From a bacterium (GTDB taxonomy: Bacteria > JAMCPX01): 64,000 bases of DNA. The DNA is taken from the NCBI GenBank assembly GCA_021787665.1, contig JAJYLN010000003.1:62001-126000 (forward strand). Reading direction: 5' to 3'. The notes beneath the pieces are model-generated. The model was not told the DNA's origin and did not search any database. It was given only the letters and a program-made list of their open reading frames with translations. This document shows positions 53,416 through 61,428 of the stretch, one piece after another. The position numbers were made by a program, and so were the translations under genes. Each line of letters opens with the position of its first letter. The stretch's first letter is position 1.

Positions 53416-53814
53416 ATGGGCAAAAAGGAAATACTTGCACGGCTCAATCTCGCGTACAGGCTTTTCATCCATATCCTGAAAAAGCCCCTTGAACGGATAA
53501 GGGGCCACCGGGGCTACGACGCCTTTATCAGCCAGTACAAGGGACTCGCCCCGGTAAATGCGGAAACGAGGGCCCTGTATCCGTTCCTGTCCGGCTGTAT
53601 CGACTGCGGCATCTGCATCGCCGAGTGCAGCAAGCTCCGGCACGACGTACCACCGGTTTATTTTTTCGTCAGCTACTCCAGGCTCTTGCCGGAGCTTTTG
53701 TATTCTGACAGGCTGCTCAAGGCCTGCATGGACTGCAACGCGTGCCTTGTCCATTGTCCCACCGGCTTAACGATGAAGCAACTGGTGGTACTGTACCGGG
53801 GCATGATCTCCTGA
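53416..53814 (+). CDS. Short GlpC/HdrC-like 2[4Fe-4S] protein
   Basis: A 132-residue protein with two CxxCxxCxxxC/P motifs, CIDCGICIAEC and CMDCNACLVHCP. A full GlpC has about 400 residues with two CCG domains; these are absent, so this is the ferredoxin part only, like HdrC. It probably takes electrons from GlpAB, but the missing CCG domains mean the quinone or membrane partner must be another protein. It ends the glp operon and has a terminator hairpin behind it. Confidence 0.85.
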   Translation: MGKKEILARLNLAYRLFIHILKKPLERIRGHRGYDAFISQYKGLAPVNAETRALYPFLSGCIDCGICIAECSKLRHDVPPVYFFVSYSRLLPELLYSDRLLKACMDCNACLVHCPTGLTMKQLVVLYRGMIS

Positions 53815-53843
53815 CGCCCCTCCTATCCGACCTCTGGAAATAA

Positions 53844-53871
53844 AAAGGCTTACCGGGAACGGTAAGCCTTT
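53844..53871 (-). terminator. Bidirectional terminator between glp operon and tRNA-Asn
   Basis: AAAGGCTTACC and GGTAAGCCTTT form a perfect 11-bp stem with a six-base loop. On the minus strand it is followed by TTTTTATTT-like sequence, so it stops the tRNA-Asn transcript; on the plus strand it ends the glp operon less clearly. Confidence 0.85.
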
Positions 53872-53881
53872 CATAATAGTC

Positions 53882-53953
53882 CTCCTCGGGCAGGGCTCGA
53901 ACCTGCAACCCTTCGGTTAACAGCCGAATGCTCTACCATTGAGCTACCGAGGA
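53882..53953 (-). tRNA. tRNA-Asn (anticodon GTT)
   Basis: The minus strand has acceptor TCCTCGG/CCGAGGA, D-stem AGCTC...GAGC, anticodon loop CTGTTAA (GTT), and T-loop GGTTCGAGC. It is 72 nt without CCA. A promoter lies upstream (54045-54073), a 17-codon ORF lies between promoter and tRNA, and a terminator follows. It is a compact independent unit. Confidence 0.97.
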
Positions 53954-53962
53954 ATAAGATCG

Positions 53963-54016
53963 CTATTTCTTCTTTTTCGTTTTCTTTGATGTACATGGCT
54001 TCGTCTTACAAACCAT
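53963..54016 (-). CDS. 17-residue basic micro-ORF upstream of tRNA-Asn
   Basis: Reads MVCKTKPCTSKKTKKKK then stop. AAAAAGGAG stands seven bases before the ATG, a strong ribosome site, and a promoter lies about 30 bases upstream. It ends nine bases before the tRNA 5' end. No family is known to me; it could be a leader peptide, or a small lysine-rich protein. Too short for any homology claim. Confidence 0.5.
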   Translation of the reverse strand: MVCKTKPCTSKKTKKKK

Positions 54017-54044
54017 GGTCGTTCTCCTTTTTAAAGTTTACCAG

Positions 54045-54073
54045 AATGTAGCCGAACTCGCTACAGAATGCAA
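54045..54073 (-). promoter_or_regulatory. Promoter of the micro-ORF/tRNA-Asn unit
   Basis: TTGCAT, a 17-base spacer and TACATT on the minus strand, about 30 bases before the micro-ORF ATG. Both boxes match at four of six positions. Confidence 0.5.
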
Positions 54074-54123
54074 TATCTTTTTAAGGCATCAGAAACGACG
54101 GGATGGGGCAGTACGGACAGAGG

Positions 54124-54720
54124 CTATCGGACAGCGGTGCTTCTCTTCATCTCCACCAGCACGAGCTTTGCAATCGCCTTGAGCGTCTCGAACACCGCGA
54201 TGCCTTTCGTCGCAACGCCCTCGAAGTCCGGTGAGGTCTTAGGGTTCAGTATGGTCTTCATTTCCTGCAGCTCTGCCGCGTTCGGCAGGTCGCGCTTGTT
54301 ATACTGCATGACGAATGGTATCTTCTCGAAATCGTACCCGTTCTCCTTGAGGTTGAGCTTGAGGTTCTCGAGACTCTCTATATTGGCGTCCATCCTCTCG
54401 ATTTGCGAGTCGGCAACGAACACGACCCCGTCGACTCCCCTCAGGATCAGCTTTCTGCTCGCATCGTAGAAAACCTGTCCCGGGACCGTGTAGAGCTGGA
54501 ACCTGGTCTTGAAGCCGCGGATGTCCCCAAGCGCGAGGGGGAGAAAGTCGAAGAACAGCGTTCTCTCGGTCTCGGTCGCAAGGGATATCAGCTTGCCCTT
54601 CGTGTCCGGGCTCATCTTGTCGTAGATATACTGGAGGTTGGTCGTCTTGCCCCCGAGTCCCGGACCGTAATAGACTATCTTACAGTTAATCTCCCTCGAA
54701 GAATAATTGATGAAGGACAT
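54124..54720 (-). CDS. mglA: MglA-like small GTPase
   Basis: This 198-residue Ras-like protein has P-loop [10 protein letters not shown] near residue 19, the PGQ-type switch [16 protein letters not shown], and the NKRD guanine motif. In Myxococcus MglA sets the polarity of motility machines. The adjacent roadblock protein (mglB) is its likely GAP. The start matches the family N-terminus [18 protein letters not shown]. It is the second gene of the pair, 12 bases after mglB. Confidence 0.93.
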   Translation of the reverse strand: MSFINYSSREINCKIVYYGPGLGGKTTNLQYIYDKMSPDTKGKLISLATETERTLFFDFLPLALGDIRGFKTRFQLYTVPGQVFYDASRKLILRGVDGVVFVADSQIERMDANIESLENLKLNLKENGYDFEKIPFVMQYNKRDLPNAAELQEMKTILNPKTSPDFEGVATKGIAVFETLKAIAKLVLVEMKRSTAVR

Positions 54721-54732
54721 CTTACAGGCCCC

Positions 54733-55218
54733 TTAATCCTTGAACAGGTTCTCGATGTCTTCGTCCGTTATTTCAGAGAATGGCGAGGCTGCCTGGGGCT
54801 CTTTTTCCACCTTCTTGATGAGCTTGGAGAAAATAGCGTTGAGCTCATCCCCGGTCTTTTTTACCCTCAGCCTGACGAGCCCGAGGGAAGATCGGTGATC
54901 GAAGATAACGACGAGAATGACCCGCTGGCCTATGATCGATATATGGATATTGTCCTTCTCTCCCTCGTGGAACAATATGGAGAACTCTTTCTCTCCGATG
55001 AGCTTTGCCAAGCCGCCGGTCGCAGCTATATTGCCCGCAGTCAGCGATGCGAGCGAGGTCGTGTCAATGTTCTTGGTCTCTCCGTATGCGGAGATCAACT
55101 GCCCGTTCTTGTCGACCAGGAAGACAATCTTGGCATTGGCTTCCTTGGTGAGCTTCTCCAAGACCTTATTGATCTGGTTAAACTCCTCTTCATACATTAT
55201 AAGCGATGGGCCTGCCAT
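54733..55218 (-). CDS. mglB: Roadblock/LC7 domain protein, MglB-like
   Basis: The 161-residue protein has the roadblock fold: NKVLEKLTKEANAKIVFLVDKNGQLIS, then TAGNIAATGGLAKLIGEKEFSILFHEG, and a C-terminal acidic tail after the core. MglB acts as GTPase activator for MglA. A GGAG precedes the ATG. It forms a two-gene operon with mglA. Confidence 0.92.
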   Translation of the reverse strand: MAGPSLIMYEEEFNQINKVLEKLTKEANAKIVFLVDKNGQLISAYGETKNIDTTSLASLTAGNIAATGGLAKLIGEKEFSILFHEGEKDNIHISIIGQRVILVVIFDHRSSLGLVRLRVKKTGDELNAIFSKLIKKVEKEPQAASPFSEITDEDIENLFKD

Positions 55219-55312
55219 ACCTTTTCTCCTTTAATGACTAACCCTTATACCATGTCAAGCCAAAATTCAACACTTCGTTTGCAAGCCTCCTGACAGGAGG
55301 GTGTCACCGGGG

Positions 55313-57601
55313 CTACAGGTAGGGGCTCTCATGCATGGCCTTGATCCTCAACCATCTCCGGTCGACCTCCTTCTGGAACGCTTCGACTATGTCCTTGTTT
55401 TCAGGCTTCGTGAGGTGCTTCGTCTTGCCCATCAGCTTCAGCCACTCTATGACCGGTACCTTCTTGCCCTTTAACTCCGGGTCGTACGTGATCTTGGTTT
55501 TACCGTGGTCCACCTCGTACAGCGGGAAGAAGCACGAGTCGACTGCGGTCGCTATGATCCGCTCGCCGATCTGCTCCTCGCTCCTCCAGGAGAGCGGGCA
55601 GAGGGAGAGTGCCTTGATATACACAAAGCCTTCCCGTGAATACTCCTGTGCCTTCCGTGCTTTCTTGATCATATCGCTGTAGTTGCTCTCCGCGACGGTG
55701 GCGACGTACGGCACGTGACACGCGGCCATAATCTGTGCGGTGTCCTTGTGGTGCGTTCTCTTGCCTTTCTGGTACGGTCCCGCGTGGGACGTGGAGGTGT
55801 CATGACCGAGCGGTGTCGAGAACGAGAGCTGATCTCCCGTGTTCATGTACCCCTCGTTATCGTACTCGAGCAGAATGAGCCGGTGGCCCTTCAGCGCCGT
55901 GCCTATGGCCGGCCCCATCCCGATGTCCATCCCGCCGTCCCCGGAGACCATCACGAAGGTGATCCGCTTGTCCTGCGGGAGTTCACCCCTCTTTATCTTC
56001 TCCTCCATCATCTCGACGAGCCCGGACAACGTGGGAGCACCGTTCTGGAAGAGGTTGTGGATATAGGTTATCCTGTGGGAGCTGTAGGGGTAGCCGGAGG
56101 TAACGACCTCTCCGCAGCCGGTATGGAACAGCACGACGACATCGCCCTCGATGCCCTTGAAGAAGATGTTCAGGTTCGAAAATATGCCGCACCCCGGACA
56201 CGCCCCGTGACCAGGCACCACCCGCTTGGGTACCATCGAGAGGAGTTGAGCGTTCACGCCCTTGACGTCCGTTACCCTGCCGGTCTGCTGGTCTACCTGC
56301 GCGCTTACCTGTCCCGTAACATCGGTCCTGCCCACCGGGGATATCGCCGTTTTCATGCCGTAGCCCGGGGTGCCCGGGTTTATGCCGTGGTATTCGAACA
56401 GCTTCACCTGCTTGCCGTCGCCCGCAGCTATGGCCTCTTCAAGCAGCTTCACCGCGTCCTCTATGAAGAACTCCTTGCCCCCGAGGCCGTAGATCCTGGA
56501 GATGACTCTTGTCCTGTTGTCAGGGTCGTCTTTCAGGGCAGCCTTGATTTCGAGCGTCATGTTCCCGCCGTTTGCACCGTAGCTGTCCGCCCTGTCCGCC
56601 ACGCACAGCCCCTTCACGTGCCGGAACGTGCTCGCGACCTCCCGGTACGGGAACGGCCGTATGACTCCCGGAGAGACGATGCCTACCTTTTTGCCCTGCT
56701 TCCGCAAATCATCCACCGCGTCCTTCGCGGTGTCGTAGGACGAGTTGAGAATGAAGAGCGCATACTCGGCGTCCTCCATCCGGTAGGTCTCCAGCAGGTG
56801 GTACTCCCTCCCGCTTATGGAGGCGTACTGACTGAACACCTCCGGCAGGCGTGCATACGCAGCGTCCATTGCAAGGGAGAGCTGCTTCTTGTTGTTGATC
56901 AGGTCAGGGTCGTTCATGTACGGCCCGAATGTGATAGGGTGCTCCGGGTCCAGGGCCGTGTACGGGGGCTCGTATTTCCCGATGAATTCCTGGACGAACT
57001 GTTTGTCCGTGAAGAAGCTCACCCTCCTCTTCTGATGGCTCGTGAAGAAGCCATCGTAGGCGACGATGACCGGCAACCGCACGTCCTTCGACTCGCCTAT
57101 CTTGACGGCCATGATGTTCATATCGTACACGGCCTGCGGGGAACGGGCAAGCAGGATGATCCATCCGGTGTTGAGTGCCATGTACAGGTCGCTGTGGTCA
57201 CCCTTGATATCGAGCGGCCCGGAGACCGCCCTTGTCACCAGGTTGAGCAGCATCGGGAACCTCGTGCCTGACTGGACCGGGTACTGCTCGAGGGAGAACA
57301 GGAAACCGTTCGCAGACGTCGCATTGAAGACCCTGCCCCCGCCGAGGGTCGCACCGTAGCATATGCCCGCCGCACCGTGCTCCCCATCTCCCGGTATCAT
57401 CCGTATATCGTGCTCTCCGAATGCCTTCATTTCGTCGAGGTTTTCTGCCACCTCTGTCGAGGGCGTTATCGGATAGTACCCCATGATATGGAAATTGATG
57501 TGTTTCGCCGCCAGGGCCGCCATCTCGTTACCGCTGAGCAACCCGAACATCTGCGGGAGTGGCTGCCTGCCGGCAGTTTTTGCTGACTGATCGTTACCCA
57601 T
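55313..57601 (-). CDS. 2-oxoacid:ferredoxin oxidoreductase, fused alpha-beta subunit
   Basis: The 762-residue protein carries an N-terminal alpha domain (NFHIMGYYPITPSTEVAE, DGEHGAAGICYGATLGGGRVF) and a C-terminal TPP-binding beta domain (GHGACPGCGIFSN, GDGGMDIGMGPAIGTAL and NEGYMNTGDQ). Normally these are two proteins of about 390 and 300 residues. The CxxC near the beta N-terminus is kept. It oxidises pyruvate or another 2-oxoacid to acyl-CoA and reduces ferredoxin. Its partner gene for gamma-delta lies 12 bases upstream. Substrate cannot be read; pyruvate is the usual one. Confidence 0.92.
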   Translation of the reverse strand: MGNDQSAKTAGRQPLPQMFGLLSGNEMAALAAKHINFHIMGYYPITPSTEVAENLDEMKAFGEHDIRMIPGDGEHGAAGICYGATLGGGRVFNATSANGFLFSLEQYPVQSGTRFPMLLNLVTRAVSGPLDIKGDHSDLYMALNTGWIILLARSPQAVYDMNIMAVKIGESKDVRLPVIVAYDGFFTSHQKRRVSFFTDKQFVQEFIGKYEPPYTALDPEHPITFGPYMNDPDLINNKKQLSLAMDAAYARLPEVFSQYASISGREYHLLETYRMEDAEYALFILNSSYDTAKDAVDDLRKQGKKVGIVSPGVIRPFPYREVASTFRHVKGLCVADRADSYGANGGNMTLEIKAALKDDPDNRTRVISRIYGLGGKEFFIEDAVKLLEEAIAAGDGKQVKLFEYHGINPGTPGYGMKTAISPVGRTDVTGQVSAQVDQQTGRVTDVKGVNAQLLSMVPKRVVPGHGACPGCGIFSNLNIFFKGIEGDVVVLFHTGCGEVVTSGYPYSSHRITYIHNLFQNGAPTLSGLVEMMEEKIKRGELPQDKRITFVMVSGDGGMDIGMGPAIGTALKGHRLILLEYDNEGYMNTGDQLSFSTPLGHDTSTSHAGPYQKGKRTHHKDTAQIMAACHVPYVATVAESNYSDMIKKARKAQEYSREGFVYIKALSLCPLSWRSEEQIGERIIATAVDSCFFPLYEVDHGKTKITYDPELKGKKVPVIEWLKLMGKTKHLTKPENKDIVEAFQKEVDRRWLRIKAMHESPYL

Positions 57602-57613
57602 GTCTCCTCCTGT

Positions 57614-58627
57614 CTATTTGAGAGCGAACTCTCTGTGTTTTACGGTTATCGCCCCCACGTCGAAGCTGGCCTCGATATCCTTCTTGAGCGCATCGAACTT
57701 GCATATCTCTACGCACTTCATACAGCCCTTGCAGAACTGATAATCAATGCCGAGCAGGATACGCTTGGGCCTGCCGTGCTTGTCCACGCCGCTCTCCCAT
57801 ACGAAGCAGTAGTCCGGGCAGGTGATCTCGCACTCACCGCAGCTCGTGCACTTGTCCTTGATAAAAAGAGGTATGTGCCCCGTCCTTGAAGCACTGAGGT
57901 CCTTCTGGACGCTGTTCCCAGGGTTCAGGATGACCCCGCCGATCGGCGCATTCTCGTACCCGAGGTCCGGTACGCTCCTGCTGAAGGGGACGTACTCGTA
58001 CCTGCCGTCCGGAGCGAAGGTCTTCCCGGTAAACTCGCTGTACCCCCTCTCGAACGCCCTGATATTGGCATCGATGATCTGCGGGTACTTCTTCTTGAAG
58101 GTTTCGGCAATGGCACTCTTGAGGGCGTCCTTGTCGACGAACCCGGAGGCCTTTGCGATAGTGCCGAGCAAGGTGGTGTTGAGCTTGACCTTCTCCTCAA
58201 CCGCTATCCTGATGGCGTCGACGCAGATGACGGTTCCCGCATAAAGCCTGAGCGCATCCCTCATCTGATCGGGTGTCCTCGACGTGTTGACGATGACGAT
58301 GCCATCCTTGCCGACCCCCTGCGTGAGCACGTGGGTCGTTATCATCTTCTCGTGGAAGATGACCAGGATGTGCGGCTCCTCGACCGGGCTGTTCGACCTG
58401 ATCTCGAAGTCCGGCTCCGAGAACCGCACGAAAGATTTTACCGGGGTACCCTTCTTCTCCGAGCCGTAGCTCGCGAAGTTGACGCCGTTCAGTCCCATAC
58501 CCAGCACACCGGCCTCGGCGAGTATCTTCCCTGCCAGGTTGGCGCCAAGCCCTCCGATGCTCTCCATCCGTATCTCATAGAAGCCGGACTTGTTTTTTGT
58601 TGGTAGCAATTGTTTTGCGGCTGCCAT
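57614..58627 (-). CDS. 2-oxoacid:ferredoxin oxidoreductase, fused gamma-delta subunit
   Basis: The 337-residue protein joins a gamma domain (IRMESIGGLGANLAGKILAE near residue 20, GVNFASYGSEKKG, VDAIRIA) and a delta-type ferredoxin with two CxxCxxCxxxC motifs: CTSCGECEITCPDYC and CKGCMKCVEICK. It passes electrons from the TPP enzyme to external ferredoxin. It is first of the two genes and probably co-transcribed with recR upstream and the alpha-beta gene. Confidence 0.92.
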   Translation of the reverse strand: MAAAKQLLPTKNKSGFYEIRMESIGGLGANLAGKILAEAGVLGMGLNGVNFASYGSEKKGTPVKSFVRFSEPDFEIRSNSPVEEPHILVIFHEKMITTHVLTQGVGKDGIVIVNTSRTPDQMRDALRLYAGTVICVDAIRIAVEEKVKLNTTLLGTIAKASGFVDKDALKSAIAETFKKKYPQIIDANIRAFERGYSEFTGKTFAPDGRYEYVPFSRSVPDLGYENAPIGGVILNPGNSVQKDLSASRTGHIPLFIKDKCTSCGECEITCPDYCFVWESGVDKHGRPKRILLGIDYQFCKGCMKCVEICKFDALKKDIEASFDVGAITVKHREFALK

Positions 58628-58640
58628 CTATCCTCCAATC

Positions 58641-59255
58641 TTATAGTTCTGTTCTGTTTTCCATTGCTCTGGTGAGCGTGTACTGGTCTACATACTCGAG
58701 CGAGGAGCCCATCGGTATACCGCTCGCCAGCCTCGTGACCTTTATGCCCATCGGCTTTATCAGTCTCTGCAGATATATCGAGGTCGCCTCTCCCTCCGTC
58801 GTCGGACTCAAGGCAATGATTACCTCTCTCATAGATTCCTTTGCCAACCTTTGCAACAACGCCGCAATCGCTATGTCGTCCGGCCCTACATTGTTCAGCA
58901 GATTTATCACCCCGTGCAACACGTGGTACCTGCCCCTAAAAACACCAGCCTTCTCTATCGTGGTAAGGTCGGCGGGCCTTTCGACGACGCAGAGCGTACC
59001 GTTGTTCCTGTGGGACAAGGTGCATATATCACACGGGTCCTTGTATGTAAAATTCAGGCATAGGGAGCACTTCCTCACCTCCTCAGCCGCCCTCTTGATC
59101 GCGGCTGACAGGGCGAGGATCTCCTCCCGCTTCATCCCGAGGACGTGGTAGGCAAACCGCGTTGCGGTCTTCTCGCCGACACCCGGAAACTTTTTCAGGT
59201 TGGCGACGAGTTCTGCAACCGGGCCTGCGGACCGGTCCTGGGACCCTGACGTCAC
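58641..59255 (-). CDS. recR: Recombination mediator RecR
   Basis: RecR loads RecA with RecO or RecF on gapped DNA. The 204-residue protein has the helix-hairpin-helix LKKFPGVGEKTATRFAYHVL, a Cys4 zinc finger (CSLCLNFTYKDPCDICT), and a Toprim domain with CVVERPADLTTIEKAG. It overlaps ebfC by four bases. The recR-ebfC-dnaX order is common. Confidence 0.96.
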   Translation of the reverse strand: MTSGSQDRSAGPVAELVANLKKFPGVGEKTATRFAYHVLGMKREEILALSAAIKRAAEEVRKCSLCLNFTYKDPCDICTLSHRNNGTLCVVERPADLTTIEKAGVFRGRYHVLHGVINLLNNVGPDDIAIAALLQRLAKESMREVIIALSPTTEGEATSIYLQRLIKPMGIKVTRLASGIPMGSSLEYVDQYTLTRAMENRTEL

Positions 59256-59563
59256 AGGGGAAACCCCGGGATGTTCAGACCTCCGGAGACCTTCTTGAAG
59301 GCCTCTGCAGAAAGGTCTTTCGCCCTGCTCAATGCCTCGTTGACGGCAGCGAGGAGCAAATCCTCGAGCATCTGCTTGTCCCCGAGCGAAAAGACCTCGG
59401 GATCCACCGTGATCTTCGTTATCTCGTTCTTGCCGTTTGCCCTTACAACGACCATAGCACCGCCGCTGGACGCCTCCACCTCTTTCGTTGCGAGTTCTTC
59501 CGTTATCTTGTTCATCTGTTCCTGGACCTTTTTGGCCTGTTTCAATAGACTGTCGAAGTTCAT
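59252..59563 (-). CDS. ebfC: YbaB/EbfC family nucleoid-associated protein
   Basis: A 103-residue protein with the family start NFDSLLKQAKKVQEQMNKITEEL, KEVEASSGGAMVVVRANGKNEITKI and DLLLAAVNEALSRAKDLSAEAF. It binds DNA as a dimer. It lies between dnaX and recR, typical of the dnaX-ebfC-recR operon. Confidence 0.95.
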   Translation of the reverse strand: MNFDSLLKQAKKVQEQMNKITEELATKEVEASSGGAMVVVRANGKNEITKITVDPEVFSLGDKQMLEDLLLAAVNEALSRAKDLSAEAFKKVSGGLNIPGFPL

Positions 59564-59573
59564 GGCTACCCCT

Positions 59574-61151
59574 TTACGTTTTTTTTATAATCTTGGCTCC
59601 AAAGACATCGAGGAGCTTGTTGAGCTTTTGATCGTCCGCCGCTGCTTCTTTCTTGCTGTCCGCTGCAACGCTGCCTTGCAGGGTAACGGCGTACACGCTG
59701 CCGAAGTATTCTCTTACGCACTTTTTTACGAGTTCTCTGTGCTTCTCTATGCTGACGAACTTGTTCCTGTCCACTGCACTATAAAATATATCTATCTTCT
59801 TGTCTTTTTCAATCGTGATGGCTGCCTCGCCGAGCTCTGCCGCGAGCGGCCCGTTCATCTGATAAACATACTCCAGAAACCCCTCCACAGTCGTCCCCTT
59901 ATTGCCCGTCCCGGCCTGGACACCGACCGGCGGGGGCTCGCTGGAAAGCACGATGCTGTTGTTCGCCTTTCCCTCTCCGTGTGCTGCCGGGGCGGGACCG
60001 CCGTCGTGCTCCCCGAGCGTGTTCTTGTACTTTTTCAGATCAGAAAGTATCTGATCGATAGGCAGGACGGGCTTCAGGGACGCGGCCTTGATAAGGACTA
60101 TCTCGAGGGCCATCGCGGGCTGCGTGGACCTTGTTATCAGCTCGCTCCCCTGTGAGACGGTGTTCATCAGGCGGATTATGTCCTCCTGGGTAAAAGACTT
60201 GCCGGCCTTTTTGAGTGCTATGACCTCTGCCTCCGGCAGCTCCACGAGTTCGTCGAGAGACAGGCCCAGAAGATAGATGTCCCGGAGGGCCGAGAGCAAC
60301 TCTTCCACGAAGCGCCTGGGGTCATATCCCCGTGCGTCGGCCTCGCGTGCAGCTAACGCAGCTTCAGAGACGTCGTGGCGGGACAGAGCGTTCATTGCAT
60401 TCAGAATCACATCCCTCTCAAGCACGCCCAGTGCCTTGTAGATGTCCTCATGCTTGATGTTCTTGCCGCTATAGGAAATCGCCTGCTCGAGGAGACTCTG
60501 CGCGTCCCTGAGACTGCCCTGGGCATATCTGGTTATGATCTCTCTGGACTCCTCGTCTATGGAGATAGCTTCCTTCTCCGCTATGCCCGTCAGGCTCTGC
60601 ATGATCAGAGAGTTGCGGAGCTTGCGGAAATCGAACCGCTGGCAGCGCGACTGTATGGTCAGCGGCACTTTGTGCGGCTCGGTCGTCGCGAATATGAAGA
60701 TCACGTGATCCGGCGGCTCCTCCAGGGTCTTCAGCAGCGCGTTGAAAGCTCCCTGCGAGAGCATGTGCACTTCGTCTATGATGTATATCTTGTACCTGTC
60801 CCGCGACGGCGGGTACTGTACGTTGTTCTTGATCTCTCTGATGTTGTCCACGCCCGTATTCGAGGCACCGTCTATCTCGTAGACGTCCATGCTCCTGCTC
60901 TCGTCTATCTCGAGGCAGCTCGAGCAGCTGTTGCACGGCGTTGGCGTGGACCCTTTCTCGCAGTTCAACGCCTTTGCAAGCAGCCTCGCTGCGGTTGTCT
61001 TGCCGACACCCCGGGGGCCGGTGAAGAGGTAGGCATGCCCTATCCTATCGTCTGCTATAGCATTCGATAGGGTCCTGGTAACATGAGGCTGACCGATCAG
61101 ATCCTCAAATACCTTTGGTCTATATCTCCTTGACAGTACCCTGTAAGCCAT
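59574..61151 (-). CDS. dnaX: DNA polymerase III subunit tau/gamma
   Basis: DnaX is the ATPase of the clamp loader. The 525-residue protein starts YRVLSRRYRPKVFEDLIGQPHV; Walker A is GPRGVGKTTAARLLAKALNC, the zinc finger CEKG..CNSCSSCLEI, the DEVHMLS box, and the SRC arginine finger QSRCQRF. The C-terminal part is short and weakly conserved, so it may be nearer a gamma than a full tau. A late A AAA AAG slippery heptamer is discussed under rejected items. SRP RNA lies 12 bases upstream. Confidence 0.95.
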   Translation of the reverse strand: MAYRVLSRRYRPKVFEDLIGQPHVTRTLSNAIADDRIGHAYLFTGPRGVGKTTAARLLAKALNCEKGSTPTPCNSCSSCLEIDESRSMDVYEIDGASNTGVDNIREIKNNVQYPPSRDRYKIYIIDEVHMLSQGAFNALLKTLEEPPDHVIFIFATTEPHKVPLTIQSRCQRFDFRKLRNSLIMQSLTGIAEKEAISIDEESREIITRYAQGSLRDAQSLLEQAISYSGKNIKHEDIYKALGVLERDVILNAMNALSRHDVSEAALAAREADARGYDPRRFVEELLSALRDIYLLGLSLDELVELPEAEVIALKKAGKSFTQEDIIRLMNTVSQGSELITRSTQPAMALEIVLIKAASLKPVLPIDQILSDLKKYKNTLGEHDGGPAPAAHGEGKANNSIVLSSEPPPVGVQAGTGNKGTTVEGFLEYVYQMNGPLAAELGEAAITIEKDKKIDIFYSAVDRNKFVSIEKHRELVKKCVREYFGSVYAVTLQGSVAADSKKEAAADDQKLNKLLDVFGAKIIKKT

Positions 61152-61162
61152 ACCTATTAAAG

Positions 61163-61260
61163 GATAGCCAGGTTTTCCGTGACTTGAACAGTGTTGCTAC
61201 CGTTGCTTCCTCTCGGATCTGGCGGGTTCACAGCTTATTCAAACACAGGACCCGGCTACC
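61163..61260 (-). ncRNA. ffs: Bacterial small SRP RNA (4.5S type)
   Basis: The minus strand reads GAACCCGCCAGATCCGAGAG then GAAGCAACGGTAGC, the helix-8 core of SRP RNA (consensus GCCAGGYCCGGAAGGAAGCAGC) with GNRA-type loop GAGA. GGTAGCC at the 5' end and GGCTATCC at the 3' end can form the closing stem with one bulge. The gene is on the dnaX strand 12 bases upstream of it, a known neighbour in many bacteria. Ends are approximate. Confidence 0.88.
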
Positions 61261-61428
61261 AACATTGCACTCAATAAGTGACCGAACGCTCCATCGCCGC
61301 TCATGGAAATGACCGTGCAAGAGCATCGGTTTTTAACATTATATAGTATCATACAGGGCTGTATCTATACCATAGCCGGAGCAAGAGTGCAATCGCTACA
61401 TCCGGCCCTCTCCCGAAGCATGCCCCGA

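Noticed and set aside
59721-59727. A AAA AAG slippery heptamer in dnaX as a programmed frameshift
   Set aside because: It is in the correct frame but lies about 35 codons from the stop. The -1 frame runs on past the normal stop, so it would not make a shortened gamma product.
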